Below are positions 23,309 through 33,398 of a DNA stretch of 64,000 nucleotides, piece after piece. Position 1 is the first letter of the stretch; the number at the start of each line of letters is the position of its first letter. The stretch covers positions 51,737-115,736 of the forward strand of contig JARBJD010000242.1 of NCBI GenBank assembly GCA_033064195.1, written 5' to 3'. The position numbers and the translations under genes are program-made. The stretch comes from Blattamonas nauphoetae. Taxonomy: Eukaryota; Preaxostyla; Oxymonadida. The notes under the pieces are model-generated. The model was not told where the DNA came from. It ran no database searches and saw nothing but the letters and a program-made list of their open reading frames with translations.

Positions 23309-24333
23309 CCACACCCTCCCACTCCCCTCTGCCTCTCCCTCACCACCACCCACACCGTCCCACTCCCCTCTGCCTCTCCCACTCCACCAACACCCTCCCT
23401 CTTCCCTCTGCCTCTCCCACTCCACCAACACCCTCCCTCTTCCCTCTGCCTCTCCCACTCCACCAACACCCTCCCTCTTCCCTCTGCCTCCCACTCCACC
23501 AACACCCTCCCACTCCCCTCTGCCTCTCCCTCACCACCCACACCGTCCCACTCCCTCTGCCTCTCCCACTCCACCAACACCCTCCCTCTTCCCTCTGCCT
23601 CTCTCACCACCAACACCCTCCCTCTTCCCTCTGCCTCTCTCACCACCAACACCCTCCCACTCCCTCTGCCTCTCCCACTCCACCAACACCCTCCCACTCC
23701 CTCTGCCTCTCCCTCACCACCCACACCGTCCCACTCCCTCTGCCTCTCCCACTCCACCAACACCCTCCCTCTTCCCTCTGCCTCTCTCTCACCACCAACA
23801 CCCTCCCTCTTCCCTCTGCCTCTCTCACCACCAACACCCTCCCACTCCCTCTGCCTCTCCCACTCCACCAACACCCTCCCTCTTCCCTCTGCCTCTCCCA
23901 CTCCACCAACACCCTCCCTCTTCCCTCTGCCTCTCTCTCACCACCAACACCCTCCCTCTTCCCTCTGCCTCTCTCTCACCACCCACACCGTCCCACTCCC
24001 CTCTGCCTCTCCCACTCCACCAACACCCTCCCTCTTCCCTCTGCCTCTCCCACTCCACCAACACCCTCCCTCTTCCCTCTGCCTCTCCCACTCCACCAAC
24101 ACCCTCCCTCTTCCCTCTGCCTCTCTCTCACCACCAACACCCTCCCTCTTCCCTCTGCCTCTCTCTCACCACCAACACCCTCCCACTCCCCTCTGCCTCT
24201 CCCTCACCACCCATACCCTCCCACTCCCCTCTTCCTCTCCCTCACCACCCATACCCTCCCACTCCCCTCTGCCTCTCCCACTCCACCAACACCCTCCCAC
24301 TCCCCTCTCCCTCTCCCCTCACCACACTCTGCA
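23309..24333. repeat. Pyrimidine minisatellite, long array (about 27 units of 38 bp)
   Basis: Unit type CCCTCCCTCTTCCCTCTGCC followed by TCTCCCACTCCACCAACA, with variants ending CACCACCCACA. The plus strand is nearly free of A-rich or G-containing stretches, so three plus frames and several minus frames stay open by composition alone. Mirror-like polypyrimidine tracts of this kind can form triplex DNA. Confidence 0.9.
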
Positions 24334-24995
24334 TGGTACGTGCTGGTGATTGTTGTTCGAAGCCAAGTCAATGCTCGCCTCGACTGGCTCCCCCCTTCGC
24401 TTTCTTTGACTCGTCTTCGAGTTCTTCACCCTTCCTCCTCTCTTCCCTCCTCACCAGAGATTGTAATCCAAACTGGACGCGAGGTGCAGAAGGACGAAAC
24501 AGGAAGAGGAGAACAAAGACACGCCGATGTGCAGAAACGATGGGACACGGAAGACAAGTTAAGAAGCGATAGTCGGAAGAGTGAAAGTGTGAGCTGTCGG
24601 AAGGAAACGAGAAAGGCAGGTGAGGATGAGTGGAGTGGAGAAGGCGAGAGGAAGACAAGGAAGAAAGAAGGGACAACTGGAAGACGCTGGATGTTAGACA
24701 AACCAGACACGTCATGGAGACGTGGATGTGAGAGAGGAAGGAAGAAGAGAGCGAAGGATAGGAGAGAAGAGGATCTTCTGAACAGAATACCACAAACCCA
24801 GTGAACAACCAAATTGGATGGTGGGGATGTGATTCATTTCGGATCTGTTGAGAGGGGATTGAATGAGGAGTGGCTGTCTGTTCTGCTTTCGTTGGTTGAT
24901 TGTTGTTCTAACTTATGAACACTTGTTTCATCTCAATCTCTTTCTTTGACAATTTGTTTCTGACCCGTAAAGATTGTTTTTCTGAATCAAACCGA

Positions 24996-26059
24996 ATGAC
25001 CGAGATTGACAGAAGAACAGACACCTCCTCTTGTACAGCAGGCTCTGATTTGTCCTCCTCTCAGTTCTCCTTTTCGACGGATTGCTCACCGTTCCTGAAT
25101 TGGACCGAAGTTCATGTTTCTGAAGATACCAAGGCAGTTGTCTTTCAGTCTCTCATTGCCACTGTGAAGTCAAAACCTGCTCTCGACGTCTCTTTGGAAG
25201 CAAAGCCGTAAAGTTCCTCGAATATGTGTTTCCGGAACCTCTGGCAACAGCCCATGAAGTTCTTGGCATCTTCACATCATATTCTGATGATCCTTCACCA
25301 GATTTCGTACAGTATCTTGGGGTACTCATTTCCTCACCCAGTCAGGCAATTCCGACAACGGCAATGAGGATACTTGATACTTTGCTGGATCGTTGTTCAG
25401 CTGAACTCCGACTTGCCCTTGTCCAAGCTGATCTAATCCCTCAACTCATCGTCACTCTCAATACTCTGTCTCTTTCATTCACCAAAGCAATCGATATCCA
25501 CATCTATCTCTTCTCAAGCATCAACAAGCTTGTCTGGCTGGTCACTCCGGAAGGACTGGAAATACTCGGAATTCAAGATGAGAATGAACTACAAGCTGTT
25601 CATGAGACTATTTTCCAGCAAGTTGTGGCACCTTCGGAACAGTACATTTGCAATTTGTGCATGCACCGATTTTCGATCTTCGATGGAGACCAATCGTATG
25701 AATTCATGCATCTTCTTGCCCAACTCCTCGAAATATCACCATATCATCAACCAACTTTGGAAATTGTTCTTCATATGCCCATCTTTCTCACGATCCCAAT
25801 TTGTCTGACATTCTTCGAAAACGACGAGTCAATCTGGTCTTTTCTGTATGAAATGAGCAATTCCAAGCAGGAATGGAACAAAGAAAGAGGAGAAGTGCGA
25901 CAGATGTGGAAGACAGTGCATCGAATGTTGCGAATGGAGGGCATCGAAGATGCGATTGAAGGAACGCTCAGAAACGATGAAAACGGATTCGGAAGATTGA
26001 TTGTTGACGAATCAATCGGATGGAACAACCTACTGGACATGAACCTTCCAAAACAGTAG
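24996..26059 (+). pseudogene. Expanded helical family protein, copy 3 (one-base frameshift)
   Basis: Same start and end as copies 2 and 4. One A is missing from an AAAA run near 25202-25205 (GAAGCAAAGCC against GAAGCAAAAGCC), so the frame stops just after SLEAKP and the rest is open from 25226. All other sequence is nearly identical to copy 4, including the C-terminal variant IPICLTFFENDES. The change is in a short homopolymer, so an assembly error is possible. If real, the copy is freshly inactivated. Confidence 0.7.
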
Positions 26060-26428
26060 ATAGAAGCATGTAAGAACCAGCGAACCTTTCGACATGTTTC
26101 TGACTGCTTTTTGACAACTCACACTGTTTGTGTGTGATCTTTGTCGACTCTGGCATCACAACACGATTTGCCAGAAAGATTGGGATACACTCTCGCCAGT
26201 CTCGCTCGATTGTCGCCACACTCTCCTACTCCCTCGCCACCACTCTCGCACTCCTCGTTTCGGGAAGACAAACGTCGATTGATGGATGGATGGTGACGAT
26301 TGGTGGGAGCTTGTGTCCGCATTCTGGATCTCCCTCGCTCATTCACTTGTTCTTTTAAAGCCGATCGGAAGGATCGGAAGATGTCATTGCCGAATTCATG
26401 GCCGTTCTCGATTCTTGCTCTGTCGCCA

Positions 26429-27191
26429 GCCACACCCTCCCACTCCCCTCTGCCTCTCCCTCACCACCACCCACACCGTCCCACTCTGCCTCTCCCACTC
26501 CACCAACACCCTCCCTCTTCCCTCTGCCTCTCCCACTCCACCAACACCCTCCCTCTTCCCTCTGCCTCTCCCACTCCACCAACACCCTCCCTCTTCCCTC
26601 TGCCTCTCCCACTCCACCAACACCCTCCCACTCCCCTCTGCCTCTCCCTCACCACCCACACCGTCCCACTCCCCTCTGCCTCTCCCACTCCACCAACACC
26701 CTCCCTCTTCCCTCTGCCTCTCTCTCACCACCAACACCCTCCCTCTTCCCTCTGCCTCTCTCTCACCACCAACACCCTCCCACTCCCCTCTGCCTCTCCC
26801 ACTCCACCAACACCCTCCCACTCCCCTCTGCCTCTCCCTCACCACCCACACCGTCCCACTCCCCTCTGCCTCTCCCACTCCACCAACACCCTCCCTCTTC
26901 CCTCTGCCTCTCTCTCACCACCAACACCCTCCCTCTTCCCTCTGCCTCTCTCTCACCACCAACACCCTCCCACTCCCCTCTGCCTCTCCCACTCCACCAA
27001 CACCCTCCCTCTTCCCTCTGCCTCTCCCACTCCACCAACACCCTCCCTCTTCCCTCTGCCTCTCTCTCACCACCAACACCCTCCCTCTTCCCTCTTCCTC
27101 TCCCTCACCACCCATACCCTCCCACTCCCCTCTGCCTCTCCCACTCCACCAACACCCTCCCACTCCCCTCTCCCTCTCCCCTCACCACACT
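26429..27191. repeat. Pyrimidine minisatellite, array of about 20 units
   Basis: Same 38-bp unit set as the long array upstream, with a different order of variants, showing independent expansion or contraction. Confidence 0.85.
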
Positions 27192-27859
27192 CTGCATGGT
27201 ACGTGCTGGTGATTGTTGTTCGAAGCCAAGTCAATGCTCGCCTCGACTGGCTCCCCCCTTCGCTTTCTTTGACTCGTCTTCGAGTTCTTCACCCTTCCTC
27301 CTCTCTTCCCTCCTCACCAGAGATTGTAATCCAAACTGGACGCGAGGTGCAGAAGGACGAAACAGGAAGAGGAGAACAAAGACACGCCGATGTGCAGAAA
27401 CGATGGGACACGGAAGACAAGTTAAGAAGCGATAGTCGGAAGAGTGAAAGTGTGAGCTGTCGGAAGGAAACGAGAAAGGCAGGTGAGGATGAGTGGAGTG
27501 GAGAAGGCGAGAGGAAGACAAGGAAGAAAGAAGGGACAACTGGAAGACGCTGGATGTTAGACAAACCAGACACGTCATGGAGACGTGGATGTGAGAGAGG
27601 GAAGGAAGAAGAGAGCGAAGGATAGGAGAGAAGAGGATCTTCTGAACAGAATACCACAAACCCAGTGAACAACCAAATTGGATGGTGGGGATGTGATTCA
27701 TTTCGGATCTGTTGAGAGGGGATTGAATGAGGAGTGGCTGTCTGTTCTGCTTTCGTTGGTTGATTGTTGTTCTAACTTATGAACACTTGTTTCATCTCAA
27801 TCTCTTTCTTTGACAATTTGTTTCTGACCCGTAAAGATTGTTTTTCTGAATCAAACCGA

Positions 27860-28927
27860 ATGACCGAGATTGACAGAAGAACAGACACCTCCTCTTGTAC
27901 AGCAGGCTCTGATTTGTCCTCCTCTCAGTTCTCCTTTTCGACGGATTGCTCACCGTTCCTGAATTGGACCGAAGTTCATGTTTCTGAAGATACCAAGGCA
28001 GTTGTCTTTCAGTCTCTCATTGCCACTGTGAAGTCAAAACCTGCTCTCGACGTCTCTTTGGAAGCAAAAGCCGTAAAGTTCCTCGAATATGTGTTTCCGG
28101 AACCTCTGGCAACAGCCCATGAAGTTCTTGGCATCTTCACATCATATTCTGATGATCCTTCACCAGATTTCGTACAGTATCTTGGGGTACTCATTTCCTC
28201 ACCCAGTCAGGCAATTCCGACAACGGCAATGAGGATACTTGATACTTTGCTGGATCGTTGTTCAGCTGAACTCCGACTTGCCCTTGTCCAAGCTGATCTA
28301 ATCCCTCAACTCATCGTCACTCTCAATACTCTGTCTCTTTCATTCACCAAAGCAATCGATATCCACATCTATCTCTTCTCAAGCATCAACAAGCTTGTCT
28401 GGCTGGTCACTCCGGAAGGACTGGAAATACTCGGAATTCAAGATGAGAATGAACTACAAGCTGTTCATGAGACTATTTTCCAGCAAGTTGTGGCACCTTC
28501 GGAACAGTACATTTGCAATTTGTGCATGCACCGATTTTCGATCTTCGATGGAGACCAATCGTATGAATTCATGCATCTTCTTGCCCAACTCCTCGAAATA
28601 TCACCATATCATCAACCAACTTTGGAAATTGTTCTTCATATGCCCATCTTTCTCACGATCCCAATTTGTCTGACATTCTTCGAAAACGACGAGTCAATCT
28701 GGTCTTTTCTGTATGAAATGAGCAATTCCAAGCAGGAATGGAACAAAGAAAGAGGAGAAGTGCGACAGATGTGGAAGACAGTGCATCGAATGTTGCGAAT
28801 GGAGGGCATCGAAGATGCGATTGAAGGAACGCTCAGAAACGACAAAAACGGATTCGGAAGATTGATTGTTGACGAATCAATCGGATGGAACAACCTACTG
28901 GGCATGAACCTTCCAAAACAGGAATAA
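27860..28927 (+). CDS. Expanded helical family protein, copy 4 (intact)
   Basis: Single-exon frame of 355 residues, near-identical to copy 3 but with the full AAAA run, so the frame is open. The last codons differ from copies 1-3 (NDKNGFG, NLLGMN, an extra Glu and a TAA stop), and its 3' flank is slightly diverged (GAACAATCGACAATTTCGAC), marking the outer edge of the recent duplication. Function unknown. Confidence 0.75.
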   Translation: MTEIDRRTDTSSCTAGSDLSSSQFSFSTDCSPFLNWTEVHVSEDTKAVVFQSLIATVKSKPALDVSLEAKAVKFLEYVFPEPLATAHEVLGIFTSYSDDPSPDFVQYLGVLISSPSQAIPTTAMRILDTLLDRCSAELRLALVQADLIPQLIVTLNTLSLSFTKAIDIHIYLFSSINKLVWLVTPEGLEILGIQDENELQAVHETIFQQVVAPSEQYICNLCMHRFSIFDGDQSYEFMHLLAQLLEISPYHQPTLEIVLHMPIFLTIPICLTFFENDESIWSFLYEMSNSKQEWNKERGEVRQMWKTVHRMLRMEGIEDAIEGTLRNDKNGFGRLIVDESIGWNNLLGMNLPKQE

Positions 28928-29294
28928 CAGCAGACATGAACAATCGACAATTTCGACCTGTTTCTGACTGCTATTTGACAACTCACACTGTTTGTGTGTG
29001 ATCATTGTCGGCTCTGGCGTCACAACACGATTTGCCAGAAAGATTGGGATTCTCTCTCGCCAGTCTCGCTCGATTGTCGCCACACTCTCCTACTCCCTCG
29101 CCACCACTCTCGCACTCCTCGTTTCGGGAAGACAAACGTCGATTGATGGATGGATGGTGACGATTGGTGGGAGCTTGTGTCCGCATTCTGGATCTCCCTC
29201 GCTCATTCACTTGTTCTTTTAAAGCCGATCGGAAGGATCGGAAGATGTCATTGCCGAATTCATGGCCGTTCTCGATTCTTGCTCTGTCGCCAGC

Positions 29295-29525
29295 CACACC
29301 CTCCCACTCCCCTCTGCCTCTCCCTCACCACCAAGCACACCGTCCCACTCCCCTCTGCCTCTCCCACTCCACCAACACCCTCCCTCTTCCCTCTGCCTCT
29401 CTCTCACCACCAACACCCTCCCTCTTCCCTCTGCCTCTCCCTCACCACCCACACCCTCCCACTCCCCTCTGCCTCTCCCTCACCACCCACGCCCTCCCAC
29501 TCCCCTCCGCCTCTCCCATCCCCAC
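29295..29525. repeat. Pyrimidine minisatellite, about 6 units
   Basis: Last array of the set. Beyond it the sequence departs from the other units (GGTCTGGTGCATGCTGATGG), ending the tandem duplication. Confidence 0.8.
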
Positions 29526-29724
29526 ACTCGGTCTGGTGCATGCTGATGGCTGTTCATTCGATGTCCAAGCCCATGCTCAAGGTCAACCTCAAGATTGCTA
29601 CTCAACCAGAAGGATCCTCTTCGCACATGTTCAAACACACAGAAACTTATGTTCTGGTATCGCCGAGTCGTTTGGACTGTACTCAGTGAGGGATTCAACA
29701 GGATCGAGGCGGTTCCAAGCGAGC

Positions 29725-30490
29725 TGTGCCGTCTCCAAACTTTCTTCCAATTGAACATCTCCCCCACAAATTGACTTCGTTCCCAACTGATTCTGCAAAG
29801 TCACAAATTGTGATTTCTCCCTTGGATTCGTTGTTTCTCTGAGCAATTCGATGATCTTTGAGAAAACGAGGTCAATGACAGATCCCCGTGACGTTCTCCG
29901 TGCTCTGGAGCGTCAGTTCATTGCGTCGCACCTACTGGCCTCTATGCCCCTACTTGTGTCACACTTTCGGAAGCCGCTCACACTGTCGCTTGCTGGGAAT
30001 GGGATTTCGGAGTTTCAGCGGCATTTCTTCCGATCGCCACCGAACTCGAGTTGCGTGGACTTGTCTTTGAACGAACTGACGCATCTGCCAAAATTGACTG
30101 GTTCGGGGAGCACGAGGCGGATCTCTGTGGACGTGTGGTTGTCCAATTTGACATAACTGCCTCGCTTTCTGGTTGAAACGATGACATTGCTGCACTCGTC
30201 GCATTTGCTCTCTCCGCCGACGATTCTTCGGAACATGGTCTCCACACACAACAACCATCTCGACACTGACCTCTCCCGTTGCAGTTTGGGCATCTGAACG
30301 TGTCGCTGAACAGGCAGCGTGCGGGTGAAGTGGGAAGCGCGATGGAGAGCGTCGTGTCGAGAGTGCCACTTCAACCCTCTTTCCATGTCGAGTGACTCGA
30401 AGGGCAACAACGGCTGACTCCGAAAAGTGGGCGGAGTGAAAGGATTGTTTCAGACGCTGAAACAAAAAGGAATGACTCTGCCATCGCTCG
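29725..30490 (-). other. Duplicated segment A with possible minus-strand zinc-ribbon gene remnant
   Basis: The block matches 37845-38605 at roughly 90% by eye. On the minus strand both copies keep a CPNCNGRGQC-type pair of cysteines and, in another frame about 60 nt on, KCDECSNVIV followed by an aliphatic stretch to LPEPVNFG. Further on, both keep IIELLRETTNPREKSQF. Joining these would need a frame change or a very small intron that I could not fix with confidence. It may be a split gene with four Cys for zinc, or two copies of one pseudogene. Plus-strand open frames here (29851-30156) are less conserved between copies. Confidence 0.35.
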
Positions 30491-30789
30491 CGTTTCTCTC
30501 GACGTGTGGGTCTCTTCGGATGGACGTGGATAACGAAGGAAGCATGGAGAAGGGACTGGAAGAAGTTGCAGTTGAAGGAAGATGAGCAGGTTCATCGAAT
30601 AATGGAGGTTTGTTTTCGTCTGATGTTGGTACAATGCGAATCACTAACTCTTTGGCCACATCGACAGAATCCGAGATTTCCGAAAGAAACGCAGCATTCA
30701 GAACTGTGTGTGGTGGAAGAGATGAAGATGAGAGAGGGAGTATTGTTCGGCGAGATGGGAAATTCTCTCAGTCTTTCTTGTCTGCTTTT

Positions 30790-30867
30790 CTTCTTCGTTT
30801 TAGATGTCTGTTTCATCTCAATCTCTTTCTTTCACCGTTTGTTCTGACCCATAACGAGTGATCCATC
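30790..30867 (+). promoter_or_regulatory. Displaced leader of family copy 5
   Basis: TTTCATCTCAATCTCTTTC followed by TGTTCTGACCCATAACGAGTG is the leader found immediately before the start of other family genes. Here it is followed by the element at 30868-32309 instead of a start codon. The ATG of copy 5 is 34 bp beyond the far end of that element. Confidence 0.6.
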
Positions 30868-32309
30868 CAGTCATGGACAAAAGTTCTCGGTTTTCCTGTC
30901 CAGAAACACTGAGCGGTGAAATTTGGTTTTTATGTTGTCAGACACTTCATCATCAAAAAAAACCATTGTGGCGAGAAAATCAGAGCGAGCAGTTGTTTCA
31001 TGATGGAGATACGGAAGAATGAAGGGTCTGAAAAAAAGTGACAAAAATATGTGCTCAACCACAATCGACAATTTTTCACACAGTGAGAGGTGGTGATGAG
31101 ATGAGATCATTGATACCGAAATTAGCGAGATCCTCAGCCTCCTCCGCAAGAAAAAGAAAACATTCGTAAAAAAACGTCTACAGTGGAATGGTTCGTATTT
31201 CTCACCCACGAACTGTAGACCAGTCTACTAACCTCGATGCGTGTCGATGTTATGTCACCTCCACACATGTGTCGTTTCAGCATCGAACTCCTTTCCCAAA
31301 TCGTCAGACCAGAGTTTGTCATTTTTCCTGCCGATCACTTTTGTCCAGGGTTGTCGGAATGACTTAGATCCAAGTCATTCGACTTACTTTTCACTTTTTT
31401 TCCGTGACTTAAGACTAAGTCAAATTTCATCGAAAGTAAGTCATTTGTCACTTTTCACTCAATTGTATGGGTGTGATCTTGAAATGAATCTCAAACGTTC
31501 GCCGTTAGGACTTCCTCTCGAACAAAAAACAGATTCTCAACGAGGTGAATCAACTATCCACAGTACAGCCTCACAAACAACTTCAGCAATCCAAGATGAA
31601 GAGTACCCACCGTCCAAACAGGACTGCCGTGTCTATTGGGATACATTCAAATTGACGAAAATGACTCACAAAGTTGTGAGGGATTGACTAGAAGTGTCAG
31701 AAAGTGCTCTTTAGTCTTCATCACAAAAATATGGTGATCTGCGACGTCTCTTTCTTTCAATCACTTCTAGAACTGTCAGGTATGGAAGTGTTTCCTTTTT
31801 CGACTTTATATCCTGTTCTTTACATCATATCTCTCGGTGATTCCATCACGTTGGTCAGCAACCTTCCGATGGATCGACAAAACAATCCAACAATTTTTAT
31901 CCTGGCGGATTCTCTCATGACTAATCAAATTCCCAAATCGCCGACTCTCGTCTGTGGAGTGCTCATCTCGGATGGAAAACCCCTTTTTCTGACTATATCA
32001 CGGCTATTTTCTGAATGGTCGCTGTGGCTTGTGTCACGTTTTGTTCTGCTTTGTCCGCACTTCTCTCTGCTCCATGTCTCTATTTTCGTTTGTAATGATG
32101 TGTCTCTACCAAAAGATTGTGTGAAAGAGTTGTTCATACTTGATATTCATGACTTCATCCGTGATCCTCGATTTTTCTCTCAGAAATTCACTTATGGAAG
32201 ACGGTGACTTAGAACGAAGTCATTTCCAGCCGTGACTTCGATCTAAGTCATTTTCTCGTGACTTAAGTCAAATCAAAGGGCCCGACAACACTGCTTTTGT
32301 CCATGACTG
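30868..32309. mobile_element. DNA element with CAGTCATGGACAAAAG ends and 3-bp TSD (1,442 bp)
   Basis: CAGTCATGGACAAAAG at 30868 and its complement ending at 32309 form a 16-bp terminal repeat. ATC is duplicated at 30865-30867 and 32310-32312. The ends match those of the fold-back at 9411-11211 at 14 of 16 positions, and both have 3-bp duplications, so they look like one family. Internal open frames (30871-31209 minus, 31704-32207 plus) lack a recognised transposase signature. A second element seems nested inside. It sits between the leader and coding region of family copy 5. Confidence 0.75.
31351..32288. mobile_element. Nested element with TTGTCGG ends and TGACTTA subterminal repeats
   Basis: TTGTCGG near 31351 and CCGACAA near 32287 face each other. 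Each end carries several copies of TGACTTA/TAAGTCA (near 31362-31445 on the left and 32204-32272 on the right), a layout typical of transposase-binding subterminal repeats in CACTA or hAT elements. The frame 31704-32207 (167 codons) lies between. It is hydrophobic with ILADSLMTN and VLISDGKPLF, and I do not recognise it. No clear target duplication was found, so the boundaries are approximate. Confidence 0.45.
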
Positions 32310-32342
32310 ATCTCTGATTCGATCTGAATAGCCTCGATTGCC

Positions 32343-33398
32343 ATGAAAACAGCCACCCCATCATGTGCAGCACGCTCTGATTTGTCCTCTCAGGTTTCAT
32401 TCTCAATAGATACCTCTCCTTTCCTGAATTGTGTCGAAGATGGTCTTGCCTCAGAACATGAAAAGGCAGTTGTCTTTCGATCTCTCGTTGCAACTCTGAA
32501 GTCCAAACATACACTTGATGCCTCTCTGGAAGCGAAAGCCGTGAGCTTTCTCAAATATGTGATTCTATGGGATGAAGAAGTAACAGAAGTTTTTCCCAGC
32601 ACTCTTGCATCTTCGGCTGATGAATCTCCGACAGACTTCGTACAGTCCATTGTGGAGCTCATTTCCTTACCCAGTCATACAATCACAGATGTGACAGTGG
32701 AAATGCTCGAACGTCTGATCTTTTGGTGTTCAGTTAAGAACCGATTTACTCTCATAAAAGCTGATCTGATCCCTCATCTCATCATCACTCTCAATCCCCT
32801 GTCACTTTCATTCACGGACGCAGTCGATATCCACATTAACTTCATGAAAAGCGTCAGCCGATTTCTCTGGCTGGCAACTCCGGGTACACAAGCAGATCTC
32901 GAAATTGAAGGTGACAATGCACTACAAGCTGTTTGCGAGACCGTTTTGCAGCAAGTTATTGTGCCTTCGGATCTGTATCTTTGGCATTTGTGCGCGAACC
33001 GCTTTTCGATCATCGATGAAGACCAATCGATGCTTTTTCTGGATCTCCTCCACACCCTCCTCCACATATCTTCTTGTTATCAACCTACAATGGATTTTGT
33101 TCTTCATATGCATGTCTTTCTCGTGATCCCAAGTTGTCTGACATTCTTCGAAAATGATGAGACAGTCTGGAGTATTGCGTATGATATGATCGGTATCCAG
33201 CAGAAATGGAACAAAGAAAGGGGAGAGGTGCGACAGATGTGCAAGGAAGTGCATCAAATGTTGAGAATGGAGGGCATCGAAGATGTGATTGAAGAAAAGC
33301 TGCAAACCGACAAACACGGATCCTTCGGATCAGCTATTGTTGCATTCTTGATTGAATGGAAGAATCTGCTTGGAATGAACAATCTGGAACCGAAGTAG
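32343..33398 (+). CDS. Expanded helical family protein, copy 5 (diverged, intact)
   Basis: Single exon, 351 residues, starting MKTATPSCAA and ending LEPK-TAG. It keeps the family landmarks FLNC (for FLNW), KAVVFRSLVATLKSK, SLEAKAVSFLKYV, ADLIPHLIITLNPLSLSFTDAVDIH, SCLTFFENDE and MLRMEGIEDVIEEKL. Divergence from the tandem copies is spread along the whole length, so this is an older paralog under apparent constraint. Its usual leader is cut off by the inserted element, so expression would need a new promoter. The conserved 3' block follows from about 33432. Confidence 0.7.
   Translation: MKTATPSCAARSDLSSQVSFSIDTSPFLNCVEDGLASEHEKAVVFRSLVATLKSKHTLDASLEAKAVSFLKYVILWDEEVTEVFPSTLASSADESPTDFVQSIVELISLPSHTITDVTVEMLERLIFWCSVKNRFTLIKADLIPHLIITLNPLSLSFTDAVDIHINFMKSVSRFLWLATPGTQADLEIEGDNALQAVCETVLQQVIVPSDLYLWHLCANRFSIIDEDQSMLFLDLLHTLLHISSCYQPTMDFVLHMHVFLVIPSCLTFFENDETVWSIAYDMIGIQQKWNKERGEVRQMCKEVHQMLRMEGIEDVIEEKLQTDKHGSFGSAIVAFLIEWKNLLGMNNLEPK

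Larger units (their letters stand above)
20012..29530. repeat. Tandem segmental duplication (family gene plus minisatellite unit)
   Basis: Nearly identical units each hold the 3' half of a family gene, a conserved downstream block (containing GACAACTCACACTGTTTGTG and CACAACACGATTTGCCAGAA), a pyrimidine minisatellite, a purine-rich segment and the leader plus 5' half of the next gene. Gene ends fall at 20678, 22938, 26059 and 28927, giving units of 2,260, 3,121 and 2,868 bp. Most of the difference is minisatellite length. The downstream block alone also follows copies at 33398 and 35213, so it is an older part of the family's 3' flank. Copies 1 and 2 share their 3' halves, while copies 2, 3 and 4 share their 5' halves, a mosaic that suggests unequal crossing-over or gene conversion. 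Confidence 0.85.

Noticed and set aside
23179-24804. 541-codon plus-strand frame (and similar frames at 21017-21638 and 26300-27625)
   Set aside because: Openness comes from the C/T-only minisatellite; several frames on both strands are open, and flanking parts show no conserved coding pattern.
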